NCBI GenBank assembly: GCA_003248755.1
Contig: QFQW01000041.1
Coordinates: forward strand, 1-30,453
From: Chryseobacterium sp.
GTDB taxonomy: Bacteria > Bacteroidota > Bacteroidia > Flavobacteriales > Weeksellaceae
Direction: 5' to 3'
DNA: 30,453 nt
The position numbers and the translations under genes are program-made. How positions within the stretch are numbered: the first letter of the stretch is position 1; every line of letters begins with the position of its first letter. Under the pieces are notes generated by a model. The model saw nothing but the letters and a program-made list of their open reading frames with translations. It was not told the origin of the DNA and ran no database searches. Of this stretch, positions 1 through 7,744 are shown one piece after another.

Positions 1-521
1 TCATCCAACAATTTTTGAAGTTCTCCCATAGAAACCGATCTCAGATTATCTTCAGTAGAAACTGTTTCGGAAAATGATTGTTCTTCCTTAGCCACTTCTT
101 CTAATTCAAGAAGAATCCCGGCTTCATTCAGGACCTGTTGGGTCGTAAAAATAGGGGCATCAAAACGTACCGCCATTGCAACCGCGTCAGAGGTTCTTGC
201 ATCAAGGATCAATTCTTCTTCTGTCGCTTTATTTTTAAAGTTGATATTCGAAAAGAAGACTCCGTCTACAATTTGGTAAATGATCACAGAGACCAGTTCA
301 TAATTAGCCGAAACGATAAATTTTGTGAATAAATCATGCGTAAGAGGACGGGGCGGATGAATGTCTTTCTCCAGACCAAGAGAAATGGATTGTGCCTCGA
401 AGTTTCCTATAACAACAGGTAATTTTATATGTGTTTCTTCATGTTCCAATAACAGCGCATAAGCTCCCGACTGGGTCTGGCTGTATGAGATTCCTCTAAT
501 GATTAATTTTTTATAATCCAT
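1..521 (-). CDS. Bifunctional nuclease family protein (DUF151), 3' end outside window
   Basis: This reading frame runs from an ATG at 521 down to the window edge with no stop, giving 173 codons of a truncated gene. The N-terminus begins MDYKKLIIRGISYSQTQSGA and continues with LPVVIGNFEAQSIS, a DLFTKF segment and LDARTSDAVAMAVRFDAPIF. These are hallmarks of the bifunctional nuclease (BFN/DUF151) domain, covering roughly residues 1-130. The tail is acidic and Glu-rich and reaches a SMGELQKLLD segment, which in related proteins leads into a UVR-like motif; that part lies beyond the edge. The family is named after a plant nuclease active on RNA and DNA, but its role in bacteria is unclear. A -7 element lies 4 bases upstream of the ATG. 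It follows etfA on the same strand but is separated from it by a terminator, so it is probably transcribed on its own. Confidence 0.85.
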   Translation of the reverse strand, partial: MDYKKLIIRGISYSQTQSGAYALLLEHEETHIKLPVVIGNFEAQSISLGLEKDIHPPRPLTHDLFTKFIVSANYELVSVIIYQIVDGVFFSNINFKNKATEEELILDARTSDAVAMAVRFDAPIFTTQQVLNEAGILLELEEVAKEEQSFSETVSTEDNLRSVSMGELQKLLD

Positions 522-525
522 TTAG

Positions 526-533
526 CAAATATA
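526..533 (-). promoter_or_regulatory. Promoter -7 element of the DUF151 gene
   Basis: The minus strand reads TATATTTG, an exact match to the Bacteroidota -7 consensus TAnnTTTG, followed by ctaa and then the ATG. No clear -33 TTG is seen at the usual spacing. If used, the transcript would have almost no 5' leader. Confidence 0.5.
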
Positions 534-732
534 AAATTTTTTGTTAATTTTCATTAAGGATTTGTTGATTTTTGCATTGTTTACGTTGATAAATCATTAG
601 ATTTTTCTCTATTCCGATTTGGAAATCTGTAAAGCGCATTTTAAAACATTGAATTACAGCAGCCCGACTTATCTCAATTACATTTATTTTTTTATTTGAA
701 TCGATGAACCACTTCGTTAGATTTGAACGAAA

Positions 733-802
733 CTTTTTTCTTTTTTATCAAAAAAAGAAAAAAGCGGGAGTGGAACGCGGATTAAGCTGCCCAAATAATT
801 AT
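733..802. repeat. A/T palindrome plus short dispersed repeat
   Basis: Positions 733-746 (C, six T, C, six T) are perfectly complementary to 751-764 with a 4-base loop. The adjacent stretch 772-802 (GGAACGCGGATTAAGCTGCC and on) resembles 6923-6956 in the clpP 3' region. The rest of the gap 522-865 contains the DUF151 promoter and the etfA terminator; no gene is evident. Confidence 0.6.
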
Positions 803-810
803 ATTTCTAA

Positions 811-840
811 AAACAAAAAAACCTGAGCAACAACTCAGGT
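811..840 (-). terminator. Rho-independent terminator of etfA
   Basis: The stem ACCTGAG (821-827) pairs with CTCAGGT (834-840) around the loop CAACAA. On the minus strand the hairpin is followed by a T-rich run (complement of 811-820). It lies 25 bases beyond the etfA stop codon. Confidence 0.85.
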
Positions 841-865
841 TCTTTATTATATTTCGAAAGATTGA

Positions 866-1813
866 TTAAGCTTTTAAAGCTTTGATTTTCTCTGTCAATG
901 CTGGAATAATCTGAAAAGCATCACCTACTACTCCATAATCTGCAGATTTGAAGAAAGGTGCTTCCGGATCATTATTGATCACAACAATCGTCTTAGAACT
1001 ATTAACTCCTGCCAAGTGCTGAATCGCACCGGAAATTCCAACTGCAATATAAAGATTTGGAGAAATTGCTTTTCCTGTTTGTCCAACATGCTCTGTGTGA
1101 GGTCTCCACCCAATATCGGAAACAGGTTTTGAACAAGCAGTTGCCGCACCAAGAACATTTGCTAAATCTTCTATCATTCCCCAGTTTTCCGGACCTTTAA
1201 GACCTCTACCTGCAGAAACAACTATTTCCGCTTCTTTAAGATCTAATTTCCCCGAGGATTGTTCGTGATTGATGACTTTTGTATCTTCATTAGCAATGCT
1301 CAATTCTTTCACTTCTTCAGAACCTGAAGCTGTATTTTCTTTAACACCAAAAGCATTTTGAGAAACGGTTACAATAACTCCGGCCGCATCAGCTTTTGCA
1401 TGCATAAATCCTTTTCCGGAAAAAGCTTTTCTCTTAACCTGGAAAGGTGATGTACTTTCAGGAACATCAATCACATTAGTAATCAACGAATAATTTTTCT
1501 GAATAGCCAACATTGGTGCGATAGAAGAAGCATCTGTTGTATGAGGAAAAACGATGATATTTCCGTCAGCAATTTGACCAACTGCTTCTGCATAAGCCTT
1601 GGAACTGAAATTCTTAAGACCCGCATCTTTTACATTAATTACTTTATCTGCTCCATATTTGTAAAGCAAATCTGAAGAATCTGTCGGATTGATAGAGATC
1701 GCAGTCACTGAATCTCCAGTTTTTGCCGCAATAGCTTTTGCATAAGAAACCGCTTCAAATGCTGCTTTTTTGTAAACTCCGTTTATATTTTCTGCGTATA
1801 CGAATACTGCCAT
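866..1813 (-). CDS. etfA: Electron transfer flavoprotein subunit alpha
   Basis: This is the alpha (FAD-binding) subunit of the electron transfer flavoprotein, a soluble heterodimer that passes electrons from acyl-CoA dehydrogenases and related flavoenzymes to the quinone pool. The 315-residue product has the usual length. The N-terminal part is the ETF-alpha/beta fold. The C-terminal FAD domain shows VVSAGRGLKG, then GWRPHTEHVGQTGK, GISGAIQHLAG and NNDPEAPFF, which are the conserved flavin-contacting segments. It lies 116 bases downstream of etfB on the same strand, an unusually long gap that holds a dispersed repeat, and is followed directly by a terminator. The two genes are therefore probably one transcription unit. 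The start is the only ATG matching the family N-terminus (MAVFVYAENINGV). Confidence 0.95.
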   Translation of the reverse strand: MAVFVYAENINGVYKKAAFEAVSYAKAIAAKTGDSVTAISINPTDSSDLLYKYGADKVINVKDAGLKNFSSKAYAEAVGQIADGNIIVFPHTTDASSIAPMLAIQKNYSLITNVIDVPESTSPFQVKRKAFSGKGFMHAKADAAGVIVTVSQNAFGVKENTASGSEEVKELSIANEDTKVINHEQSSGKLDLKEAEIVVSAGRGLKGPENWGMIEDLANVLGAATACSKPVSDIGWRPHTEHVGQTGKAISPNLYIAVGISGAIQHLAGVNSSKTIVVINNDPEAPFFKSADYGVVGDAFQIIPALTEKIKALKA

Positions 1814-1828
1814 AATTTTATTTTTTAG

Positions 1829-1863
1829 ATTAAAAGATAAAAGACGAATAGATGATAGACTTT
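1829..1863. repeat. Dispersed repeat between etfB and etfA
   Basis: The plus strand here ends in ATAGATGATAGACTTT (1848-1863). The same 16 bases occur inverted at 27612-27627, with further similarity (AGATAAAAGA) alongside. It lies in the 116-base etfB-etfA spacer, so it would be transcribed within the etf mRNA. Confidence 0.6.
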
Positions 1864-1929
1864 GATAAGTTGGATTGAGATTTAGAAGTTTTTTCTTGAA
1901 TCTCTTTCTATTATCTATTTGTCTATAAT

Positions 1930-2676
1930 TTATATCACTTTTGCTTCTTCGTGAAGTAATCTTACCAACTCGTCCAGATTATCCGCAGAAACCAACTTCA
2001 CAGCCGCTCTTGGGGCAACACTATCAAAAGAAACCGCTTCAACTTTCACTTCAGAATTTGAAGGTTCCACAACATTAAGAGCTTTAGTTCTTGCCGACAT
2101 AATTCCTCTCATATTTGGGATAATCAGATCCTTCTCGTCAACCAAACCTTTTTGTCCTGCAACAACAGCCGGTAATTTCACAGAAATAGTTTCTTTGCCA
2201 CCTTCTATTTCTCTAACTGCAGTTGCTTCTGAACCATTAACATCTAAACCAACAGCAGCATTCACGAAAGCGTAATTCAATAATTGAGCAACCATTCCCG
2301 GAACTGCCCCACCGTTGTAATCGATAGATTCTTTTCCTGTAAGAATCAGCTCATAACCTCCGTCTTGAGCTACTTTAGCAATTTCTTTGGCTACAGAAAA
2401 ACTGTCTTTAGCTTCTGCGTTGACTCTCACTGCATCATTTGCTCCGATTGCTAATGCTTTTCTGATAACAGCTTCTGTTCCCGCATCTCCAACGTTCACA
2501 ACTGTTACCGTTGCACCTTGGGATTCTTGTAATTTTATAGCTTTTGTTAAAGCAAACTCATCTAATGGATTAATCACCCACTGAATTCCGTTTTTGTCAA
2601 AAGCAGATTTATCTGCTGTAAAATTAATTTTACTTGTAGTGTCCGGAACACTACTGATACAAACTAATATTTTCAT
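1930..2676 (-). CDS. etfB: Electron transfer flavoprotein subunit beta
   Basis: This is the beta (AMP-binding) partner of EtfA. The 248-residue product starts MKILVCISSVPDTTSKI, the typical ETF-beta N-terminus. Segments such as WVINPLDEFALTKAIKL, the glycine-rich VVNVGDAG strand, LILTGKESIDYNGGAVPGM (signature region of the family) and the strand around LPAVVAGQKGL follow in the expected order. It is the first gene of an etfB-etfA pair. The 263-base upstream gap contains only a weak -7-like TATCTTTA on the minus strand at 2721-2728, so the promoter is not confidently placed. Length and gene order fit the family. Confidence 0.95.
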   Translation of the reverse strand: MKILVCISSVPDTTSKINFTADKSAFDKNGIQWVINPLDEFALTKAIKLQESQGATVTVVNVGDAGTEAVIRKALAIGANDAVRVNAEAKDSFSVAKEIAKVAQDGGYELILTGKESIDYNGGAVPGMVAQLLNYAFVNAAVGLDVNGSEATAVREIEGGKETISVKLPAVVAGQKGLVDEKDLIIPNMRGIMSARTKALNVVEPSNSEVKVEAVSFDSVAPRAAVKLVSADNLDELVRLLHEEAKVI

Positions 2677-2871
2677 CTGTTAAATATATTTTTAATTTTT
2701 TATCGGATAAGAATCAATCTTAAAGATAAAATTTGATGTTACTAACTGTGGCTAATATATATAAAAAATACTATGCATGCATAATTTATTGTTATTTATT
2801 AAATAACATCGGAAACCGCTTTAATAAAAGGGTATTTAGACTCTTTATAAATAATTTTGTCCAATTTAAGC

Positions 2872-2908
2872 ACCTTGATCATATTTAAGGTATTACAGAA
2901 ATCAAGGT
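2872..2908. repeat. Inverted repeat in the SDR-etfB gap
   Basis: ACCTTGAT (2872-2879) is mirrored by ATCAAGGT (2901-2908) with a 21-base spacer. It lies about 30 bases beyond the SDR stop codon. It has no long U-tract, so it could be a weak terminator, an operator or chance. The rest of 2677-2939 is AT-rich with no gene. Confidence 0.35.
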
Positions 2909-2939
2909 CAAATTATCGAATTTCTAAAAATTCAGTGTT

Positions 2940-3641
2940 TTATTTCTTTACCTGACTTGCCCGGAACTCAATTTTACTTGGTAAAACACGAGGATTCATA
3001 TTCAGCATATCGAGCACAAGATTTCCCATATCTTCCGGTTGGATTTTCCATTCGTCTTTTTCAGAAGGCACATTGCCATTGAAATAAGTTGCGACAGAAC
3101 CCGGCATTATTGTAGAAACTTTGATGTTATATTTTCTAAGGTCAATCATTGCAGCTTGTGTAAAACCGACAACGCCGAACTTAGAAGCATTGTAGCCTGC
3201 TCCATTTTCAAAGAAATTAGTTCCGGCAAGACTTGCAATCGTGATGTAATAACCTTGAGATTTTTTCAGTTCTTCAACAGAAGCCTTTAATGTATAGAAA
3301 CAACCTGTCAAATTAGTTTCCTGCATTGCGTTCCAATCTTCTATAGACAATTCATCGACTGGTTTGAAGATTCCTAAACCCGCATTTGCAATCACAACAT
3401 CTACTCTTCCGAATCTTTCCACAATTTTGGCAACCGCATTTTGTTCATCCTCGAAATTCCTAACATCTGAACTCACTCCAAAAATACTTTCTGAAATTGT
3501 TTTAAGTTCACAAACTGCTTTATCAACATCTTCCTGCTTTCTTCCGCTGATAGATACTTTGTGGCCATTTTTCAATAATACTTCCGCAATTCCGAAACCG
3601 ATTCCTTTGGTTCCGCCTGTGATATAAACTACTTTTGACAT
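2940..3641 (-). CDS. Short-chain dehydrogenase/reductase (SDR family)
   Basis: This is a 233-residue classical SDR, a cytosolic NAD(P)-dependent oxidoreductase. The Rossmann signature TGGTKGIGFG occupies about residues 8-17, VIANAG follows near residue 85, and the catalytic set is Ser in TIASLAG with YNASK about 15 residues later. The length is typical of small SDRs related to 3-oxoacyl-ACP reductases. The substrate cannot be told from sequence. It is preceded by the terminator of the T9SS gene at 3674-3689, so it is probably transcribed from its own promoter; a near-consensus TATTTTAG lies about 20 bases upstream on the minus strand. It is divided from etfB by a 263-base gap and does not look like part of the etf unit. 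Confidence 0.9.
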   Translation of the reverse strand: MSKVVYITGGTKGIGFGIAEVLLKNGHKVSISGRKQEDVDKAVCELKTISESIFGVSSDVRNFEDEQNAVAKIVERFGRVDVVIANAGLGIFKPVDELSIEDWNAMQETNLTGCFYTLKASVEELKKSQGYYITIASLAGTNFFENGAGYNASKFGVVGFTQAAMIDLRKYNIKVSTIMPGSVATYFNGNVPSEKDEWKIQPEDMGNLVLDMLNMNPRVLPSKIEFRASQVKK

Positions 3642-3661
3642 AATCTTGAATTGATTTGCTA

Positions 3662-3689
3662 AAATAAAAAAAACGCTCTTATCAGAGCG
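3662..3689 (-). terminator. Terminator of the T9SS-sorted protein gene
   Basis: The stem CGCTCT (3674-3679) pairs with AGAGCG (3684-3689) around TATC. On the minus strand it is followed by eight T (complement of 3666-3673). It sits 29 bases past the stop of the gene at 3718-4731. Confidence 0.8.
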
Positions 3690-3717
3690 CCTTTATTAAT
3701 AATTTAAGAAGAAGTTG

Positions 3718-4731
3718 TTACTTCTTTATGAACTTTTTAGATTGAATACCGCTTTCCGTTTCAATATTAATTATATAGATTCCTACAGGTAAGTTTCTTA
3801 CATCTAACTGATTATTTAATACAGCTTTTCTAGAAGATACAGTTTTTCCTGAGACATCAACAATACTTACAGATTTTATCTTAGATGTTGATTTGATATT
3901 AATATAATCTGTAGCAGGGTTAGGATAGATAGAAACTTCCGAAATATCTCCTTCTATCTGGCCAACAGTTGCTACTCCTAGTACTGCTGAATTTACGGCC
4001 TCAACTTTATAATTATCAATTGCTATTGTAGTAGATGCTGCGTTACCTGTATTGTATTGGCTAACAACATTGAATTGTGTTCCGTCGAGGTTTTTTGTAA
4101 TCGAATAACCATTGATTGAAAGCGTAGTTGTAACTCCACCTATTGTGTATGTAATTATACCATTTACTTTATCATAAGTACAGCCTACAGTTACCCAGGT
4201 ATTTGCAGGATAAGTTACCGCACTGATCCCTGTAATATTGAAAAAGCCTGTCGCATTAGTAGTATTGTTTGTTAAATTAGCCTGTCCTGTAAAAAGTTTA
4301 GTTGAAGTGTTATACTTTAACCCTACAATTCCAGCACTTGCATTAGTTACATTAATACCCGGAGATAGATTGCCAGTTGATGTTCCTGTATAAAAATCGA
4401 AAGTAATTTTCAATATATCATTTCCGGTAGTTCTTGCACCCCAAGCTGCAGCAAAACCCAATTTAACTGCCTGTCTGTTTGAAGCTGCCGCTGCAGTTGC
4501 TCCAGAAGTGATTTGAAAAGAATTACCATGCGATGCATCAATACTTACAATCTGGTAGTCAGGTGCAGACCCTCCATTCAAATACATGCCTCCTTGTCCT
4601 GGTGCCCCAAATGCAAAATCAGTTCCTACATTCCCTAAAGTATAAGAATTATAATTATCTGACTCTATAATTTGAGCCGATAAAAACGCTGTCGAAAGTG
4701 CTATAGCACATAAAAAGTATATTTTTTTCAT
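3718..4731 (-). CDS. Secreted protein with type IX secretion (type A) sorting domain
   Basis: The 337-residue product starts with a clear signal peptide (MKKIYFLCAIALSTAFLSAQ, cleavage after Ala). It ends in a type A T9SS C-terminal sorting domain of about 70 residues: SIYPNPATDYINI, VSIVDVSGKTV, LDVRNLPVGIYIINI, then the basic tail KKFIKK. The middle 250 residues are rich in Thr, Ser, Asn and Gly and look like a beta-sandwich (LamG-like) fold, but no catalytic motif is visible. It is expected to cross the outer membrane by T9SS and be released or anchored at the surface. I chose the ATG at 4731 because it gives a canonical signal peptide; an in-frame ATG 21 bases upstream would add MNNKTFF. 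A good promoter (TTG, 20 bases, TACATTCG) lies upstream. The ligand or role is unknown. Confidence 0.85.
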   Translation of the reverse strand: MKKIYFLCAIALSTAFLSAQIIESDNYNSYTLGNVGTDFAFGAPGQGGMYLNGGSAPDYQIVSIDASHGNSFQITSGATAAAASNRQAVKLGFAAAWGARTTGNDILKITFDFYTGTSTGNLSPGINVTNASAGIVGLKYNTSTKLFTGQANLTNNTTNATGFFNITGISAVTYPANTWVTVGCTYDKVNGIITYTIGGVTTTLSINGYSITKNLDGTQFNVVSQYNTGNAASTTIAIDNYKVEAVNSAVLGVATVGQIEGDISEVSIYPNPATDYINIKSTSKIKSVSIVDVSGKTVSSRKAVLNNQLDVRNLPVGIYIINIETESGIQSKKFIKK

Positions 4732-4755
4732 AAAAAAAGTTTTATTATTCAATTA

Positions 4756-4786
4756 CGAATGTAGAAAAAAAATCTATTAATAGCAA
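4756..4786 (-). promoter_or_regulatory. Promoter of the T9SS-sorted protein gene
   Basis: The minus strand shows a -33 TTTG (TTG at 4784-4786), a 20-base spacer and TACATTCG (4756-4763), one mismatch from TAnnTTTG. The start codon at 4731 is 24 bases downstream. The -33 lies inside the loop of the upstream gene's terminator hairpin. Confidence 0.55.
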
Positions 4787-4797
4787 ATTAATAGATT
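4764..4797 (-). terminator. Terminator of the M20 dipeptidase gene
   Basis: AATCTATTAAT (4771-4781) pairs with ATTAATAGATT (4787-4797) around a 5-base loop. On the minus strand it is followed by a run of T (complement of 4765-4772). It is 39 bases past the dipeptidase stop. Confidence 0.7.
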
Positions 4798-4836
4798 TTT
4801 TTAAATATACTTCACAAATAACAACAAAAAACAATA

Positions 4837-6216
4837 TTATTCTGAAAAATATTTAAAAAAGTAAGGAATACTTTCTATTCCTTTATAATAGTTATACAAT
4901 CCGTAATGTTCATTTGGTGAATGAATTGCATCTGAATCCAAACCAAAGCCCATCAAAACAGATTTAGCACCAAGAACTTTCTCGAACAATGATGTAATTG
5001 GAATACTTCCTCCACTTCTGTAAGGCAGAACTTCTTTTCCAAAAGCTTTTTCCATTGCTCTTTTAGCAGCTAAAAATTCTTTGGTATTGCTTTCCAAAAC
5101 GTAAGGCATTCCACCGTGATGTGGCGTAACTTTTACTTTTACACTTTTTGGAGCGATTTTCTCAAAATACTTTGTGAATTTTTCAGTGATTTCTTCCGGC
5201 GTCTGATTTGGAACGAGTCTCATTGATATTTTTGCAAAAGCTTTGGAAGCAATTACCGTTTTTGCACCTTCTCCAGTGTAACCTCCCCAAATTCCATTCA
5301 CATCAAGAGTTGGTCTGATAGAAGCTCTTTCCAGAGTTGTATAACCTTCCTCTCCCTGAATATCATTAAGATTAATTGATTTTTTGTAGGCTTCCGGGTC
5401 ATCTTTCAGTTTGTTCATTTCCTTTCTGTCTTCGTCAGAAACAATCAAGACATTGTCATAAAAACCGTCAATTGTGATATGTCCCTTATCATCAATCAAA
5501 TCTCCGATTATTTTTGCAAGAACATTAATTGGATTTGGAACAGCACCTCCATAAAGTCCTGAATGTAAGTCACGATTTGGACCTTCAACCTCGACTTCTA
5601 CATAACTCAAACCTCTTAAGCCTGTAGTAACCGTAGGTTGTTCATTAGAATAAATGTGAGTATCGGAAATTAAAATAACATCACAGCTCAGTTTTTCTTT
5701 ATTTTCTTCCAGGAAATCTGCCAGACTTGCAGAACCAACTTCTTCTTCTCCTTCAATTAAAAATTTCACATTACAAGGAAGGGAATCGGTTTTCATCATG
5801 GCTTCAAAAGCTTTGACGTGCATAAAAAACTGCCCTTTGTCGTCTGCTGAACCCCTTGCGAAGATTGCACCTTCCGGATGAAGTTCAGTTGTTTTCACAA
5901 CCGGCTCAAATGGGTTGCTTGTCCATAATTCCAATGGGTCGGCTGGCTGAACGTCATAATGACCGTAAACCAAAACTGTTGGCAAATTAGAATCAATTAT
6001 TTTTTCGCCGAAAACGATTGGATATCCTTTTGTTTCAAGAATCTCAACATTGTCCGCTCCGGCAACTTTCAAATGCTTTGCAACCTCGTCAGCACATTTC
6101 AGAACTTCTGATTTGTAAGCCGGATCGGCACTGATGGAAGCAATTCTAAGGATATCGAATAATTCATCAAGGAAACGTTGTTTGTTTTCCTGAATGTATT
6201 GTTGTGTATTACTCAT
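4837..6216 (-). CDS. M20 family dipeptidase / zinc metallopeptidase
   Basis: This is a cytosolic di-zinc peptidase of the M20 (carnosinase/CPG2-like) family that probably cleaves dipeptides or short peptides. From the ATG at 6216 the product has 459 residues, normal for the family. Visible metal and catalytic motifs are VLVYGHYDVQP (His86, Asp88), ARGSADDKGQ (Asp125 region), LIEGEEEVGS (Glu157-159 cluster), the following SDTHI, and a C-terminal DAIHSPNEHYGL supplying the last His ligand. A lid/dimerisation domain lies between. I prefer 6216 over an in-frame start 35 codons upstream, because the extra residues would run into the 3' region of the preceding gene next to its terminator. The gene is flanked by terminators on both sides and is apparently monocistronic. 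Confidence 0.92.
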   Translation of the reverse strand: MSNTQQYIQENKQRFLDELFDILRIASISADPAYKSEVLKCADEVAKHLKVAGADNVEILETKGYPIVFGEKIIDSNLPTVLVYGHYDVQPADPLELWTSNPFEPVVKTTELHPEGAIFARGSADDKGQFFMHVKAFEAMMKTDSLPCNVKFLIEGEEEVGSASLADFLEENKEKLSCDVILISDTHIYSNEQPTVTTGLRGLSYVEVEVEGPNRDLHSGLYGGAVPNPINVLAKIIGDLIDDKGHITIDGFYDNVLIVSDEDRKEMNKLKDDPEAYKKSINLNDIQGEEGYTTLERASIRPTLDVNGIWGGYTGEGAKTVIASKAFAKISMRLVPNQTPEEITEKFTKYFEKIAPKSVKVKVTPHHGGMPYVLESNTKEFLAAKRAMEKAFGKEVLPYRSGGSIPITSLFEKVLGAKSVLMGFGLDSDAIHSPNEHYGLYNYYKGIESIPYFFKYFSE

Positions 6217-6294
6217 TTCTATTATTAATGATAAATGATGATTGATAAATGATTTAAACTTTGTCAAAGGTGAAAAAGTAAGGTTCGTAAAAAT

Positions 6295-6326
6295 AAAAAA
6301 TGTCCTGCAAACGCAAGACATTTTTT
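6295..6326 (-). terminator. Terminator of the small lipoprotein gene
   Basis: TGTCCTGC (6301-6308) faces GCAAGACA (6313-6320) around AAAC, flanked by A and T runs. On the minus strand the one mismatch becomes a G-U pair, so the hairpin works best for the gene at 6353-6607. Confidence 0.75.
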
Positions 6327-6352
6327 GTTATAATATTTTTATAAAATTCTTA

Positions 6353-6607
6353 TTAGTGTTCAGCTTTGTGAGCTTCTTCTGTTGCGGGCTTTGCTTCAGG
6401 AGTCGCAACTTTTGCAGAATCTGAAACAACGTGGGAAACAGCTTTTGCGGAATCTGCTGTTGGATGGTAAGTTCCGTGAGGTGCATTTGGGTCATCGTAT
6501 CTTACTACTTCATCCGTTTTTTTCAAACGTCCTTTGTTCCCTCCAGCAGGAAGATCACAAGATACAACTAAGATAGCAAAAGCCAACAATATTACAGATT
6601 TTTTCAT
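6353..6607 (-). CDS. Small putative lipoprotein
   Basis: The 84-residue product begins MKKSVILLAFAILVVSC, a signal peptide ending in a lipobox (VVSC, Cys17), so it is probably a lipid-anchored envelope protein. The remainder is short, charged and likely disordered: a basic stretch (GRLKKTDEV), a DPNAPHGTYHPTAD segment, and an Ala/Glu/Lys/His-rich tail. No functional domain is recognised. It has a good promoter (TTG, 19 bases, TACTTTTG) and its own terminator, which supports it being a real monocistronic gene despite its small size. Confidence 0.7.
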   Translation of the reverse strand: MKKSVILLAFAILVVSCDLPAGGNKGRLKKTDEVVRYDDPNAPHGTYHPTADSAKAVSHVVSDSAKVATPEAKPATEEAHKAEH

Positions 6608-6626
6608 TTTTTATAATTTAACGTGT

Positions 6627-6656
6627 CAAAAGTAGTAAAATTGAGATTTTCTGCAA
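6627..6656 (-). promoter_or_regulatory. Promoter of the small lipoprotein gene
   Basis: The minus strand has TTTTG (TTG at 6654-6656), a 19-base spacer and TACTTTTG (6627-6634), an exact TAnnTTTG. The ATG lies 19 bases downstream. Confidence 0.65.
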
Positions 6657-6746
6657 AATTATTTTGGTAAAATGTATATTGTAGAACGTATTCTGTAATA
6701 AGTCTAATTTATCAATCCCATATTTTTAAAATTAATGCAAAGGTTT

Positions 6747-6810
6747 GAGCACAAAGAACACAATAGTTATTTTAACAATATGTGTTAAAGGTTCACAAAG
6801 CCACTAACGC
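6747..6810. repeat. Dispersed ACAAAG-type repeat, copy 1
   Basis: The pattern is a pair of CACAAAG-like motifs at the left, an AT-rich middle, then GTTCACAAAGC and an ACGCT-like end. It recurs at 25085-25150 and 30214-30292. No gene is seen in 6608-6994; the gap holds the lipoprotein promoter, this repeat, a second repeat-like segment and the clpP terminator. Confidence 0.55.
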
Positions 6811-6848
6811 TTACAAAAGATTATTACATTGACAAATCTAAAAATCAA

Positions 6849-6956
6849 ATGACAAAGTTTCTACTTTGCGAAGCGCGCCCCGACTTGAGTGGACTCTTCG
6901 AGAACCTCAGAGTGACAAAGCGGAACGGAAGGCGGATAAAGACGCCCAATTATTAT
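6849..6956. repeat. Repeat-like segment bounded by TGACAAAG, next to clpP terminator
   Basis: ATGACAAAG at the left and GTGACAAAG at 6912-6920 bound a GC-richer 60-base stretch unlike the surrounding AT-rich DNA. The continuation 6923-6956 resembles 772-802 near the etfA terminator (GGAACG, GGCGGAT, GACGCCC, ATTATTAT). Confidence 0.45.
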
Positions 6957-6990
6957 AAAAAAAACCTGACTCGGATGAATCAGGTTTTTT
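6957..6990 (-). terminator. Terminator of clpP
   Basis: CCTGACTC (6965-6972) faces GAATCAGG (6977-6984) around GGAT, with A-run and T-run flanks. The single mismatch is a G-U pair on the minus strand. It lies 10 bases beyond the clpP stop. Confidence 0.8.
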
Positions 6991-6994
6991 TGTT

Positions 6995-7672
6995 TTATTT
7001 TTTTCTTTCGAGAACTTCGTCCACCATTCCGAAGCTTTTCGCTTCTTCTGATGTCATCCAGTAATCCCTATCGGATGCTTTTTCTACCCAGTCGTAAGTC
7101 TGTCCGGAGTGGTTGGAAATGATGTCATAAAGTTCTTTTTTCAACTTCAACATCTCTCTCAAGTTGATCTCCATATCAGAAGCTACACCTTGCGCTCCAC
7201 CAGAAGGCTGATGTATCATCACTCGAGAGTGCTTCAAAGCGGAACGTTTTCCCTTCTCTCCTGCAACCAAAAGTACAGCTCCCATAGAAGCGGCAATTCC
7301 TGTACAGATCGTTGCAACATCCGGCTTGATGATCTGCATCGTGTCATAGATTCCCAAACCTGCATAAACGCTTCCTCCCGGAGAGTTGATGTAGATCTGG
7401 ATATCTTTCGCAGAGTCTGAACTTTCCAAGAAAAGTAACTGTGCTGTAATGATATTTGCTACCTGATCGTCAATCCCTGTTCCCAGGAAAATGATTCTGT
7501 CCATCATCAATCTTGAAAAAACATCCATCTGCGCAACGTTCATTCTTCTTTCCTCCATGATGTAAGGCGTAAGATTGGTCGGGTTGAACATTCCCATATA
7601 TTGGTCTGTTACTAGACCGTTGTTTCCCATATGCTTTACTGAGAAATCTCTGAATTCTTTTTTAATGTCCAT
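6995..7672 (-). CDS. clpP: ATP-dependent Clp protease proteolytic subunit
   Basis: ClpP forms the barrel-shaped serine protease core that degrades proteins unfolded by ClpX or ClpA/C-type ATPases in the cytosol. The 225-residue product has the catalytic triad in place: Ser129 in GIAASMGA, His154 in RVMIHQPSGG and Asp203 in ASDRDYWMT. YINSPGGSVYAG and IKPDVATIC are also family signatures. The N-terminus is about 20 residues longer than the E. coli protein, consistent with a removable propeptide. It lies 72 bases downstream of dnaG on the same strand and is closed by its own terminator. The two may share a transcript, although a near-consensus TACTTTAG occurs in the gap. Confidence 0.97.
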   Translation of the reverse strand: MDIKKEFRDFSVKHMGNNGLVTDQYMGMFNPTNLTPYIMEERRMNVAQMDVFSRLMMDRIIFLGTGIDDQVANIITAQLLFLESSDSAKDIQIYINSPGGSVYAGLGIYDTMQIIKPDVATICTGIAASMGAVLLVAGEKGKRSALKHSRVMIHQPSGGAQGVASDMEINLREMLKLKKELYDIISNHSGQTYDWVEKASDRDYWMTSEEAKSFGMVDEVLERKK

Positions 7673-7744
7673 ATTATATTTGGTTATTTTTAAATCTGTA
7701 TTGAGTTTGCAATTTCTATTCCTTTGCTAAAGTAAGTCATTTTG

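Noticed and set aside
733..764. A/T hairpin considered as a terminator
   Set aside because: The stem consists almost only of A-T pairs and lies 70 bases beyond a proper etfA terminator. It is noted as part of a repeat instead.
6849..7064. 71-codon frame over the clpP 3' region
   Set aside because: It runs across a repeat-like segment and the clpP terminator and then antisense to clpP, with no domain or promoter.
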